NCBI GenBank assembly: GCA_902597095.1
Contig: CACJWK010000015.1
Location: 1-58,415 of the forward strand
Direction of reading: 5' to 3'
Source of the DNA: an uncultured Pseudohongiella sp.
GTDB lineage: Bacteria; Pseudomonadota; Gammaproteobacteria; Pseudomonadales; Pseudohongiellaceae
DNA: 58,415 nucleotides
Position 1 is the first letter of the stretch. The number at the start of each line of letters is the position of its first letter. Shown here piece after piece: positions 9,703 through 17,771 of the stretch. The translations under genes and the position numbers were made by a program. The notes under the pieces are model-generated. The model was not told where the DNA came from. It saw only the letters and a program-made list of their open reading frames with translations, and made no database searches.

Positions 9703-10242
9703 GTGACCCATTTAAACTTGGAAGCGTCGGCATTACTCGTCAGGCATATTACACTGCTTAAAGCGCTTGAGATTTCGCACGGCGTCCTCGATCTTGCCTG
9801 CGGCTCTGGTCGAAACGGCCGATATCTCCTCAGTCGTGGCCTGCCAGTAGTATTCGCCGACATTGATGGTGAGAAGCTAGCCAGTCTCAGCGCTGTGGAA
9901 GTTTCTGATCCTGCTATGGTGACGCTGTGGGAAGTGGATTTTGAATCGAAGGCAGATGATCCGCTGGCTGGCAAAACTTTTGATGCAATCATGGTGTTCA
10001 ATTACCTGCACCGCGGGCTGATAAACAGGATCAAGCAGTCAGTAAGACCGGGAGGTCTTGTGTTTTATGAGACATTTACCGAGCAGCAGCGCCGATTCGG
10101 GCGCCCCAGCAATCCGGACTTCCTGCTCAAACCCAATGAACTTACAGCCTGGTTCGAGACGTGGCAGATTATTCATTATGAAGAACGGGAGCGAGCTAAT
10201 CCCCCAAGCCATGTTGCGAGTCTTGTTGCCCGAAAACCCTAG
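9703..10242 (+). CDS. Small class I SAM-dependent methyltransferase (TehB-like)
   Basis: A 179-residue protein with a Rossmann methyltransferase core: motif I 'VLDLACGSGRNGRYLLSRG' near residue 28, an acidic residue at the end of strand 2 ('VVFADID'), 'FDAIMVFNYLHRGL' and 'VRPGGLVFYETFT'. This pattern is common in TehB-like and other small-molecule methyltransferases, and the substrate cannot be told. The start is uncertain. The GTG at 9703 gives the longest form and a TTG shortly downstream is possible; neither has a strong ribosome-binding site. It is divergent from cmoA. Confidence 0.75.
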   Translation: MTHLNLEASALLVRHITLLKALEISHGVLDLACGSGRNGRYLLSRGLPVVFADIDGEKLASLSAVEVSDPAMVTLWEVDFESKADDPLAGKTFDAIMVFNYLHRGLINRIKQSVRPGGLVFYETFTEQQRRFGRPSNPDFLLKPNELTAWFETWQIIHYEERERANPPSHVASLVARKP

Positions 10243-10319
10243 GCCTCCAATTTTCTGAAATCATGTCATCCTGCAACGCATTGACGAGCCGTCAGTTTGC
10301 TCCTGCATGGGGTCGCGCG

Positions 10320-11000
10320 ATGTCAGAGCCTTTCAGCTGTGAAGTTCAGCGCAGCAAGCGAAAGACTCTGGCACTCTATGTTAAGCCCGGCAAGCTTATC
10401 GTCAGGGTTCCTCTGGATGCGTCGAAGTCCGAAGTAGAAGACTTTGTTCACACCAACAGAGCCTGGATTGAGAAGCGACTTTCGGAAGAGTCTGCTCGCC
10501 AGCAGGAAAGGCTGGTGGTTGAAGATGGCCGTCAGATTTTCTATCGAGCCAGAGAACTGGAGATCGTTTTCCGGAAAGGGGCTAAACCGCGGATTATGAC
10601 AGAAGGTGGTCAGTTCATAATTCAGGGGCATCGTCTCACGCCAGCCAAGGCGCGTGAGCAACTGGAAGACTTTCTTATTGATAAAGCCAGCCATTACATA
10701 CTGCCCAGAGCGAGAGGGCTTGCCCGTTACCTGGGCGTCGAACATAAAATTTCGGAAATCAAGCTACGCAAAACCAAGTCAAAGTGGGGACACTGCACGT
10801 CTCAGGGGGTGCTGCAGTACAACTGGCTCATCATGCTGGCGCCTTACAGCATCATCGACTACATGATCGCACACGAGGTCTGTCACCTGATCCACATGGA
10901 TCATTCGAAACGCTTCTGGCTGCTGGTCAACTCAGTTTGCCCGGAGCACGAACAGTACATCCGCTGGCTCAAGGAGCATGAGCATCGCTTCTGGTTCTAG
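10320..11000 (+). CDS. YgjP-like M48-type metal-dependent hydrolase (DUF45)
   Basis: About 226 residues from the ATG at 10320. An ATG at 10263 would add 19 residues, but 10320 is preceded by GGGG at a good distance and begins just before the conserved part. The C-terminal half has the family core 'KSKWGHCTSQGVLQYNWLIM' followed by a zinc site 'HEVCHLIHMDHSKRFW' near residues 187-202, with HEXXH and a downstream His. Members of this group resemble the metalloprotease fold of SprT and WSS1, but the cellular substrate of the bacterial proteins is unknown. It is followed convergently by trmB, whose stop lies one base away. Confidence 0.85.
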   Translation: MSEPFSCEVQRSKRKTLALYVKPGKLIVRVPLDASKSEVEDFVHTNRAWIEKRLSEESARQQERLVVEDGRQIFYRARELEIVFRKGAKPRIMTEGGQFIIQGHRLTPAKAREQLEDFLIDKASHYILPRARGLARYLGVEHKISEIKLRKTKSKWGHCTSQGVLQYNWLIMLAPYSIIDYMIAHEVCHLIHMDHSKRFWLLVNSVCPEHEQYIRWLKEHEHRFWF

Positions 11001-11001
11001 T

Positions 11002-11691
11002 TCAAGAGCCTGCCTTTTCAAACACCAGATCCCACACCCTATGGCCCAGGCGGCGGCCCCGGTGTTCAAATTTTGTTTCCGGCCTGGCAGGCGAGTCGCA
11101 GTACTTTCCTGCTCCAGACCAATTGATTAGCGTTGGCTCGTTTTCCAGCACTTCCATCATGTGCAGTGCGTAGGCTTCCCAGTCGGTCGCGAGGTGTAAT
11201 ACGCCGCCTTCAGCAAGCCGGGTCGCCAGCAACTCAACAAATTCCGCTTGGATGATGCGTCTCTTGTGATGGCGTTTTTTGGGCCACGGGTCCGGGAAAA
11301 ATATCAGCAACCGGTCCACACTCTGCGGGTCGAAACAGTTGGCAATGACTTCGGTGGCGTCATGGCACATGATTTTCAGGTTATGTAAATTGTGCTGTGC
11401 AATGCCGTGGAGCAGTTTGCCGACACCCGGCCGATGCACCTCGATTCCCAGGAAGTTTGACTGGGGATCTGCCTGTGCCATTTTCAGCAGGGAGTCTCCC
11501 ATGCCAAATCCAATCTCCACGGTGAGCTGTCGGGTATCGGCAAAGTGCTTCTTGAAGTCCAGTAGGCCCGCTTCATAGGGAATCACGTGGGTATCCCAAT
11601 GTTGTTCCAGTGCCTTGCGCTGAGAACCAGTAGCCCGGCTTGCTCTAATCACGAAGCTGCGTATCGGGCGATCAGATGGTTTAAGGCTCAT
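11002..11691 (-). CDS. trmB: tRNA (guanine-N7-)-methyltransferase
   Basis: TrmB methylates G46 in the variable loop of tRNAs. The 229-residue protein has the SAM motif 'VEIGFGMGDSLLKMAQADP', 'FLGIEVHRPGVG', the active-site region 'LLIFFPDPWPKKRHHKRR' and 'LATDWEAYALHMMEVL', all characteristic. It is transcribed leftward, the last gene of a series with thiG, thiS and a DUF423 gene, with an 84-base gap from thiG. This trmB-thiG association is seen in many gammaproteobacteria. Confidence 0.97.
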   Translation of the reverse strand: MSLKPSDRPIRSFVIRASRATGSQRKALEQHWDTHVIPYEAGLLDFKKHFADTRQLTVEIGFGMGDSLLKMAQADPQSNFLGIEVHRPGVGKLLHGIAQHNLHNLKIMCHDATEVIANCFDPQSVDRLLIFFPDPWPKKRHHKRRIIQAEFVELLATRLAEGGVLHLATDWEAYALHMMEVLENEPTLINWSGAGKYCDSPARPETKFEHRGRRLGHRVWDLVFEKAGS

Positions 11692-11775
11692 GTCCGCGTG
11701 GGCTCATAAAAACCGCATTCGCTCGCTGCGTTGTGCCGTCATGCGACGCTGACAATCGAACACGGGTCTGAGGTG

Positions 11776-12567
11776 TCAAAAAAATGTTCCGTCGACCGGC
11801 GAAGATGCGCTGGCGTACAGTCTTCTCGGCATTCGCCCGGCGAGATACGCCTCACGACCCGCCTCGACGGCTTTGCGCATCGCTGAGGCCATCATGACCG
11901 GATTCCGGGCTTCGGCTATCGCAGTGTTCATTAGAACCCCGTGACAGCCCAATTCCATTGCAATGCTTGCATCGGATGCAGTGCCCACTCCGGCATCGAC
12001 AATGATGGGGACCTTAGCATTCTCCACTATCATTCGAATATTGTAGGGGTTGCGGATTCCCAGTCCAGAACCGATGGGTGCGCCCAGCGGCATCACCGCG
12101 ACGCAGCCGATCTCTTCCAGTCGTCGGGTAACCAGAGGGTCATCGCTGGTGTAGACCATCACATCAAAGCCTTCCGCGACGAGGGTTTCTGCAGCAGCCA
12201 GCGTTTCCGTAACATTCGGGTAAAGCGTTTTCTGATCTCCAAGCACTTCCAGTTTCACCAGCTTGTGGCCGTCGAGGAGTTCTCGTGCCATCCGGCAGGT
12301 CCGCACAGCATCCTCGGCGTTATAGCAGCCGGCGGTGTTGGGCAGAATGGTGTACTTTTCAGGGGAGATGATGTCCAGCAGGCTGGGTTCATCTTTGTCT
12401 TGGCCCAGATTCACCCGTCGGATGGCGACGGTAATCATCTCAGCGGCACTGGCTTCAAGTGCAGCGAGATTCTCTTCGAAGTCTTTGTACTTGCCACTGC
12501 CGATGATCAGGCGAGAGCGATACTCAACACCAGCAATAAGTAACGGCCTGTCTTGCTCTGTGCTCAT
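11776..12567 (-). CDS. thiG: Thiazole synthase ThiG
   Basis: ThiG forms the thiazole phosphate moiety of thiamine from deoxyxylulose phosphate, dehydroglycine and ThiS thiocarboxylate, using a Schiff-base lysine. The 263-residue TIM barrel shows '[20 protein letters not shown]', '[20 protein letters not shown]', the catalytic-lysine strand 'LVKLEVLGD', '[14 protein letters not shown]' and '[20 protein letters not shown]'. It starts 10 bases after thiS ends. The enzymes that load sulfur on ThiS (ThiF, ThiI/IscS) are not in this window. Confidence 0.97.
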   Translation of the reverse strand: MSTEQDRPLLIAGVEYRSRLIIGSGKYKDFEENLAALEASAAEMITVAIRRVNLGQDKDEPSLLDIISPEKYTILPNTAGCYNAEDAVRTCRMARELLDGHKLVKLEVLGDQKTLYPNVTETLAAAETLVAEGFDVMVYTSDDPLVTRRLEEIGCVAVMPLGAPIGSGLGIRNPYNIRMIVENAKVPIIVDAGVGTASDASIAMELGCHGVLMNTAIAEARNPVMMASAMRKAVEAGREAYLAGRMPRRLYASASSPVDGTFF

Positions 12568-12577
12568 GGTGAGTCCC

Positions 12578-12784
12578 TTATCCTCCGCCTATCGCCTGCA
12601 CGATTTCAATACTGTCTAGATTGCTGATTCGCTGTGAGCTGAACTGACTGCGCGGGACGATATGACCGTTTAGCTCCACGGCTATCCGCCCTTTGGCCAT
12701 CCCAAGGTCCAGAAGCAGGTCCTCAAGAGACAACTCTGCCACCAGCGTTTTAGTTTTGCCGTTTACGGTTATCTCTATGGTCAT
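12578..12784 (-). CDS. thiS: Sulfur carrier protein ThiS
   Basis: A 68-residue ubiquitin-fold protein that carries the sulfur atom for ThiG as a C-terminal thiocarboxylate. It starts [14 protein letters not shown], has the typical '[17 protein letters not shown]', and ends '[10 protein letters not shown]', with the required terminal Gly-Gly. The ATG at 12784 overlaps the DUF423 stop by 4 bases (ATGA arrangement), implying translational coupling. A longer in-frame upstream extension exists, but it would lie inside the neighbouring gene and is not conserved in the family. Confidence 0.95.
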   Translation of the reverse strand: MTIEITVNGKTKTLVAELSLEDLLLDLGMAKGRIAVELNGHIVPRSQFSSQRISNLDSIEIVQAIGGG

Positions 12785-13179
12785 TGTGGCGACTCCCCCT
12801 GCCGCATGTCTGACGACAAACACAGCCAGGCAAGGCTTGCCCAACCGCCGAGAAAACCCAGACCTCCAATCGGCGTGATGACCCCCAGCCAACTCAGGCC
12901 CGTCACGCTGAGCAGGTAGAGGCTGCCGGCGAACAACACAATACCCGCTGCAAATAGGCTCGCCGGAATCCAGAAAAGCTTCTGCGCGGAATATTGTCGC
13001 GCAAGTAGGCCGTTGCTGAGCAGCGCTAGCGTATGGAACAGGTGATATTGCACGCCCGTCTCATAAACCCCCATAGCCCTGTCATCTACGATCGCTTCGA
13101 GAGCATGAGCGCCAAAAGCACCCAGGGCAACGACAAGAAAGCCATTAAAACAGGCAAAGCTAAGAATGTATCTGGCCAT
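12781..13179 (-). CDS. DUF423 (YgdD-type) inner-membrane protein
   Basis: A 132-residue protein of about four hydrophobic helices. It has the DUF423 N-terminal hallmark 'GAFGAHAL' near residue 20, then 'YETGVQYHLFHTLALL', and a late 'ITPIGGLGFLGGWASLAW'. The family is found in inner membranes of many bacteria and has no settled function. It is the first gene of the leftward DUF423-thiS-thiG-trmB series, with a TATAAT at 13209-13214 shortly upstream. Confidence 0.9.
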   Translation of the reverse strand: MARYILSFACFNGFLVVALGAFGAHALEAIVDDRAMGVYETGVQYHLFHTLALLSNGLLARQYSAQKLFWIPASLFAAGIVLFAGSLYLLSVTGLSWLGVITPIGGLGFLGGWASLAWLCLSSDMRQGESPQ

Positions 13180-13208
13180 TTTTCGAGGGTCACGGTGAAC
13201 GTGCCATC

Positions 13209-13214
13209 ATTATA
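13209..13214 (-). promoter_or_regulatory. Candidate -10 box for DUF423-thiS-thiG-trmB
   Basis: On the minus strand this reads TATAAT, a perfect -10 hexamer, about 30 bases upstream of the DUF423 start and downstream of the rpoH terminator. No good -35 hexamer stands 16-18 bases further upstream, so the call is tentative. Confidence 0.4.
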
Positions 13215-13257
13215 CATTGTTGGGCGATGCGCTTGGCCTGCGTTTTTAGGCAGACAC

Positions 13258-13286
13258 AAAAAAAGCCGCGTGGGTTGCGGCTTTTT
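13258..13286 (-). terminator. Intrinsic terminator of rpoH
   Basis: GCCGC (13265-13269) and GCGGC (13277-13281) form a stem extended by flanking A and T runs (A-run 13258-13264, T-run 13282-13286), with the loop GTGGGTT. On the minus strand the seven-base A-run becomes a U-run directly after the hairpin, 50 bases past the rpoH stop at 13337. The symmetry would let it work in both directions. Confidence 0.85.
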
Positions 13287-13336
13287 ACGAGAACAGGATG
13301 GCTGCCCGGGCAATTGGTCAGAGCCTGTTAGAGTGG

Positions 13337-14197
13337 TCAGGCTTCCATGCAAGCCTTGATCTTATTCATCGCATTTTTTTCCAGTTGACGAATACGCTCT
13401 GCAGACACGCCATACTTGCCGGCCAGGTCATGCAGGGTTGCCTTTTCATCATTCAACCAACGGCTACGCAGAATATCCTGACTGCGATCGTCCAGGCCAT
13501 CCAGTGCAAGCATCAAGCTGTTGTTGGTCACTGCCTCCCACTCGGCTTCCTCTAGATTTTCAGCAAGATCTGAACTTTGGTCTTCAAGGTAGAAGGCAGG
13601 CGCCCGATAGGCTGTGTCGTCATCACTGTCAGGCTCAGCATCGAAGGAAGTGTCGTAAGCACTCATGCGACCCTCCATTTGTCTGACAACTTTGGGATCT
13701 ACGCCAAGGTCCTGTGCAACCGCATGGGTCTCTTCATTGTTCAGCCAGCCAAGCTTTTTTTTGGAGCTGCGAAGGTTAAAGAAAAGTTTGCGTTGGGCTT
13801 TGGTCGTGGCGACCTTAACGATACGCCAGTTGCGCAAGATGTACTCGTGCATTTCGGCTTTGATCCAGTGCACAGCAAACGAAACAAGGCGAACACCCAC
13901 TTCCGGGTTGAAACGCTTCACCGCCTTCATCAGTCCGACGTTACCTTCCTGAATCAGATCGGCCTGCGAGAGGCCATATCCCGAGTAGGTCTTAGCCATG
14001 TGTACCACAAACCGCAGGTGTGCCATGACCAGTTGCCGTGCGGCATCCACATCATCGTCATAGTAATACTGTTTGGCTAACTCGAGCTCATGCTCTGGCG
14101 TCAGCACAGCAATGCTGTTTACTGATGCAATGTAGGCGGTCAGGTCGCGGCCCGGCGTGATCGGGTCAATGACTTGTAAATTTTTACCTGTGCTCAT
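13337..14197 (-). CDS. rpoH: RNA polymerase sigma-32 factor (heat shock)
   Basis: RpoH directs RNA polymerase to heat-shock promoters. The 286-residue protein from the ATG at 14197 matches the family length. It shows sigma region 2 ('[19 protein letters not shown]', '[17 protein letters not shown]'), the RpoH-specific box 'QRKLFFNLR' used in turnover control, and region 4 ('[19 protein letters not shown]'). In-frame codons continue upstream, but the conserved sequence begins here. It lies at the end of the ftsY-ftsE-ftsX-rpoH order conserved in gammaproteobacteria, followed by its own terminator. The start has no strong ribosome-binding site, as expected where rpoH translation is temperature-controlled. 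Confidence 0.96.
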   Translation of the reverse strand: MSTGKNLQVIDPITPGRDLTAYIASVNSIAVLTPEHELELAKQYYYDDDVDAARQLVMAHLRFVVHMAKTYSGYGLSQADLIQEGNVGLMKAVKRFNPEVGVRLVSFAVHWIKAEMHEYILRNWRIVKVATTKAQRKLFFNLRSSKKKLGWLNNEETHAVAQDLGVDPKVVRQMEGRMSAYDTSFDAEPDSDDDTAYRAPAFYLEDQSSDLAENLEEAEWEAVTNNSLMLALDGLDDRSQDILRSRWLNDEKATLHDLAGKYGVSAERIRQLEKNAMNKIKACMEA

Positions 14198-14240
14198 GGT
14201 AGTAAGTGCGCTCAACTGCTGTTGCCCAAGTAGACCGTAA

Positions 14241-14249
14241 ACTATAGCA
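14241..14249 (-). promoter_or_regulatory. Extended -10 promoter upstream of rpoH
   Basis: On the minus strand the sequence reads TGCTATAGT, an extended -10 (TGn plus TATAGT), placing a start site about 35-40 bases before the rpoH ATG. The -35 position holds only a poor match. It overlaps a perfect 15-base palindrome at 14266-14280 (GCCATA, TCG, TATGGC) that could be an operator. Confidence 0.45.
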
Positions 14250-14449
14250 TTTTTCGCGTAGTCATGCCATATCGTATGGCTGCATGGGCGTGCTGGCGTA
14301 GGTCGGAACTGACTGTTATACGGCCTGTAAAGCACGCCTGGATTACTTAAGGCTCAGTCTTGGGGCACAAAGCGCTCTTTTCAAGGGGGGAGGCCGCAAG
14401 CTCAATGGACTGGTCGGATTTGTCGCTTAGATCGCCTAATATCCAAGAA

Positions 14450-15408
14450 TTAAAAGTTAAATGTGGCGATCTTCCTTGAAACAGAGAAAAAAGCAGCGAG
14501 CCCTCCGATGCTGGCGCCGAGCAGTATGATCGCGCGATTCTGGCCAACGCTGAGACCGGCTACCGCAAAGACAGTCTGGACTGGCTGATAGTGCAGCGCG
14601 AGCGCGTTGACCGCCATTGCCAATTAATGCCTAAGTGCCGCAGTAAAAAGGCAGGCCAGCGTACCGCCGGCCGCCCCGAGAAAGCCGCCAAAATAGACTA
14701 CCGGGCGGCGGACATAAGCATCGGTACCCCCAATTTGCTTGATGATGCGGATTTCCTCTCGCCTGCTCTGCACGCTACTGACACTATGTTGCCAATAATC
14801 AATAGCAAACCACTGACCACGATCAGGGAAAGGGCAGATGACAGGGTGTCCTGGAGGTCGAGCCACGCCTCAAGTCGCTGTAGCCAGAGGGAGTCCAGCT
14901 GGACCAGCTCGACCTCCGGCAGGCCAACCAGGATCTGTTCGATTTCCCGCGCGATGGCGACATCCGGTACATCCGGCCGAACAATTACAGCGGCGGGCAG
15001 CGATTTGGCTCCAGCGCGCCCAGAACGGGCTGCAAAGCCGTCACCTCAGTGAGTTGAGCGAGCGCTGAAGCCGCAGAGACATATATGATTTCTGCATGAG
15101 CAATTTCACTTTGTGAGCGCTCACTAATCTCAGAGACTCTGTGATCCGGCACATCTTTGAAAAAATAGGCGGTTACTTCAGCTATATCCTCGACCTTTCC
15201 GAGCTGTGTCTGGAGGTTTACAGAGATCAGCACCAGCAGGGCAGGCAGCGTCATCGCAACGCCGATCACCAAACTCATCGGGCCTGCCGTTAATGGTCTG
15301 TTCCTGATCCGGAGGACAGTTTCACGCATCGCTCGCCCGTGCTGCTCGGCCAGCAGGCTTACCAACCGGCGACCGCCCTGCTTGGTGGGGTCGGCTTGAG
15401 TTAATCAT
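14450..15408 (-). pseudogene. ftsX: Degraded ftsX (cell-division ABC permease)
   Basis: FtsX is the membrane half of FtsEX, which activates periplasmic amidases during division. Here FtsX similarity must be read through at least three frames. An ATG at 15408 overlaps the ftsE stop by 8 bases but is out of frame with the next part (about 15370-14985, containing 'SLVIGVAMTLPALLVLI' and 'VTAYFFKDVPDHRVSEI'). The middle (about 15000-14780, 'EVELVQLDSLWLQRLEAW', 'GLLLIIGNIVSV') is in another frame. The C-terminal part (about 14780-14450, 'REEIRIIKQIGGTDAYVRR') is in a third frame and contains an in-frame TAA at 14624-14626. Downstream of that stop it still reads FtsX-like ('ILLGASIGGLAAFFSVSR') to a TAA at 14450-14452. 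The order after ftsE and before rpoH is canonical. Confidence 0.88.
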
Positions 15409-16021
15409 GTGGACTCAGTTTGCCATGATCCAGCGACAGGGTTCGGTGTCCGAACTGGCTCAACAGAGCGCCGTCATGACTGGCAATCAGAATGCTGACG
15501 CCGACAGCACTGAATTGTTCGAACACAGTCAGAACGTCTACTGAGAGTTCCGGGTCAAGGTTTCCGGTGGGTTCATCGGCGAGAATTATGCGTGGTCGGT
15601 TGACGACTGCTCGGGCGATGTCCACCTGCTGCTGTTCTCCGCCCGGCAGGTGCGCCGGTGAAAAGGTTTCCTTGTGCAGAAGCCCGACTTTATCCAGCGC
15701 AGCTCTCACTCTGCGTTTAATCTCTCTACAGGGAAACTCAGCAATTTGCAGGGGCAAGGCCACCTGAAAGACGGCGCCAATTTGTCGGAGATGCAGTGCC
15801 AGTTCAGATTTTGACAGTCCCTTAATGGGCTTGCCTGCCACCAACAGATTGCCGCTGCTGCAGGTTTCCAGAGCTAACACCAGGCGCAAGACTGTGCTTT
15901 TACCTGCCCCTAAATGCCCGGTGAGAAAGACCAGCTCGCCGCGGTTAATTTCAAAACTGACCTTGGAGGGCGCCTCGAGCCCCGGGCCGTAGCGCATGCT
16001 GACGTTTTCGAACTTGACCAT
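15401..16021 (-). CDS. ftsE: FtsE-like ABC ATPase with internal deletion, probably decaying
   Basis: FtsE is the ATPase partner of FtsX. This 206-residue frame is open but abnormal. Walker A is present ('[11 protein letters not shown]', about residues 33-43), as are Walker B ('[11 protein letters not shown]') and the H-loop His ('IASHD'). Two parts are damaged. The block of about 13 residues that normally follows the Q-loop ('QIGAVFQ', then usually an HLL...D.V.DN segment) is missing in frame, so VFQ runs straight into 'VALPLQIAE'. The signature LSGGEQQR reads LPGGEQQQ, losing the serine that contacts ATP. With its partner ftsX broken, this looks like a gene losing function. The order after ftsY is canonical. 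Confidence 0.85.
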   Translation of the reverse strand: MVKFENVSMRYGPGLEAPSKVSFEINRGELVFLTGHLGAGKSTVLRLVLALETCSSGNLLVAGKPIKGLSKSELALHLRQIGAVFQVALPLQIAEFPCREIKRRVRAALDKVGLLHKETFSPAHLPGGEQQQVDIARAVVNRPRIILADEPTGNLDPELSVDVLTVFEQFSAVGVSILIASHDGALLSQFGHRTLSLDHGKLSPHD

Positions 16022-16026
16022 GCGTT

Positions 16027-17016
16027 TTAATCGGAGAACAGCGCGTCGGTAAACTGTTCTGCATCGAACGGCCGCAGGTCATTGACCTGTTCGCCCACTC
16101 CAATGAATCTGATTGGCAAGCCGAGTCTCTTAGCCAGCGCAAAAACGACACCCCCCTTGGCCGTTCCGTCCAGTTTGGTCAGGGTGATGCCAGACAGGGT
16201 GGTCGCCTTATTGAAACTTTCTGCCTGGTTCAATGCGTTTTGCCCTGTCGTTGCATCGAGCACCAGCATGATCTCCTGAGGAAAGCGATCGTCCTGCTTT
16301 TTCAGCACCCGGACGATTTTTTCCAGCTCGTTCATCAGATTGTCTTTGGTATGCAGGCGCCCTGCAGTGTCAGCAATGAGAACATCGATGTTTCTCGCTT
16401 TCGCCGACTGTGCGGCATCGAAAATCACGGACGCACTGTCTGCCCCGGTAGCTTGCGCTACCACCGGCACGCTGTTGCGCTCTCCCCAAACTTGGAGCTG
16501 TTCTACCGCTGCCGCACGGAAAGTGTCTCCTGCAGCGAGCATGACGCTTCGGCCTTCGGCCTGAAATTTCTTCGCTAACTTGCCGATCGTGGTAGTTTTG
16601 CCTACCCCGTTTACGCCAACGACCAACAGCACAAAAGGGATTTCGGACTCCGGAATTTGCAGGGGTTCGCTGCTGGGTTTTAGTATCGCCTGCAGCTCTT
16701 GTTTTAGGCCCGCCATAAACGCCTCGCCGTCACTCAGCTGTTTACGATCCAGTTTTTCCCTGAGGTTGCCGATGATCTGGTCAGTGGCCTCGAGACCGAC
16801 GTCGGCTGAAAGCAATTGTCCTTCGACGTCATCCAGCACGGCCTGATCAATGACCTTCTCGCCCAGCACGAGCGTCTGCACTCCGGCAGTGATGCGACTG
16901 CGGGTTTTGGACAGCCCGTTTTTCATGCGGGCAAAGATACCGCCCTCGGCAGGGTTGGCAGCTTCCTCGGCCGTTGCCGGTTCTTTCGAGTGGGTCGACT
17001 TGCTTCTGACGAACAT
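16027..17016 (-). CDS. ftsY: Signal recognition particle receptor FtsY
   Basis: FtsY is the membrane-docking GTPase that works with SRP/Ffh to target inner-membrane proteins. The 329-residue protein has a short acidic N-terminal segment (about 30 residues, far shorter than in E. coli) and then a complete NG domain. Visible elements are the P-loop 'GVNGVGKTTTIGKLA' near residue 134, 'LAAGDTFRAAAVEQL', 'DTAGRLHTKDNLMNEL', 'TKLDGTAKGGVVF' and 'IGVGEQVNDLRPFDAEQF'. It ends 5 bases before ftsE and diverges from rsmD. It appears intact, unlike ftsE and ftsX downstream. Confidence 0.96.
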   Translation of the reverse strand: MFVRSKSTHSKEPATAEEAANPAEGGIFARMKNGLSKTRSRITAGVQTLVLGEKVIDQAVLDDVEGQLLSADVGLEATDQIIGNLREKLDRKQLSDGEAFMAGLKQELQAILKPSSEPLQIPESEIPFVLLVVGVNGVGKTTTIGKLAKKFQAEGRSVMLAAGDTFRAAAVEQLQVWGERNSVPVVAQATGADSASVIFDAAQSAKARNIDVLIADTAGRLHTKDNLMNELEKIVRVLKKQDDRFPQEIMLVLDATTGQNALNQAESFNKATTLSGITLTKLDGTAKGGVVFALAKRLGLPIRFIGVGEQVNDLRPFDAEQFTDALFSD

Positions 17017-17155
17017 ATCAGTTGCTTCTGCGGATTCGATAACAGCGCGCTATGCTATCACCCCCGCTGGATATCTTGCACTGTCGCAGTCTACCGGGGG
17101 TGCGGACAACCGGGGATTTGCTTATTATCAACAGCAACTCAGTTTCGCTACTGCT

Positions 17156-17728
17156 ATGTCTGGTCACAATCAGTTAAGAATAATCGGGGGCAGCCACCGG
17201 CGCCGGAACATCAGTTTTCCGACCAGCGAGGGACTGAGGCCTACCGGTGACCGGATTCGCGAGACCGTATTCAACTGGCTCGCGCCAGAAATCGCCGGCA
17301 CCAATTGCCTCGATTTATTCGCCGGCAGTGGTGCGCTTGGCTTTGAATCACTGTCGAGAGGCGCTCGGGCAGCCACTCTGCTGGAGATCAACAGAAGCGT
17401 TGTCATGAATCTGAGGAACAATACAGCCAAGCTAGGTTTCACCAATGTCCGGGTAATTCAGGCAGAAGCGCGCCAGTGGCTGATCAGTGAAGCGGCGAGC
17501 GAACCTTTTGATGTTGTTTTTGTTGATCCCCCTTTTGCCGACCACCTGCTTTATGACTGCTGTGCCTGCCTGTCAGAGAGCCGGTTGCTGGCTGAAGAAG
17601 CAAAAGTGTATCTGGAACACCATCAGACAATCGATAGCACAAAACTGCCCTCCGGCTGGTCACGGCTAAAAGCCAAATCTGCGGGCAAGGTTTGCTTCGG
17701 GCTCTATCTTGTTTCCGGAACACTCTAG
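17156..17728 (+). CDS. rsmD: 16S rRNA (guanine966-N2)-methyltransferase RsmD
   Basis: RsmD methylates G966 of 16S rRNA in assembled 30S subunits. From the ATG at 17156 it has 190 residues, close to the E. coli protein. Motifs are the N-terminal 'LRIIGGSHRRRNISFP', 'LRPTGDRIRETVFNWL', the SAM motif 'CLDLFAGSGALGFESLSRGA' and the catalytic 'VFVDPPF' (DPPF motif). In-frame sequence continues upstream into ftsY territory but is not conserved. The divergent rsmD/ftsY pair is standard in gammaproteobacteria. Confidence 0.95.
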   Translation: MSGHNQLRIIGGSHRRRNISFPTSEGLRPTGDRIRETVFNWLAPEIAGTNCLDLFAGSGALGFESLSRGARAATLLEINRSVVMNLRNNTAKLGFTNVRVIQAEARQWLISEAASEPFDVVFVDPPFADHLLYDCCACLSESRLLAEEAKVYLEHHQTIDSTKLPSGWSRLKAKSAGKVCFGLYLVSGTL

Positions 17729-17771
17729 CCCGTACCATCAATATCGGGAATGTCCGATTCGAACTATTAAA

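Noticed and set aside
9471..10001. Long minus-strand open frame opposite the small methyltransferase
   Set aside because: No domain, no ribosome-binding site, and it overlaps both cmoA and the methyltransferase gene; shadow of the real gene.
12785..12892. N-terminal extension of thiS
   Set aside because: Lies inside the DUF423 gene and is not conserved; the ATG at 12784 fits the family length and the ATGA overlap.
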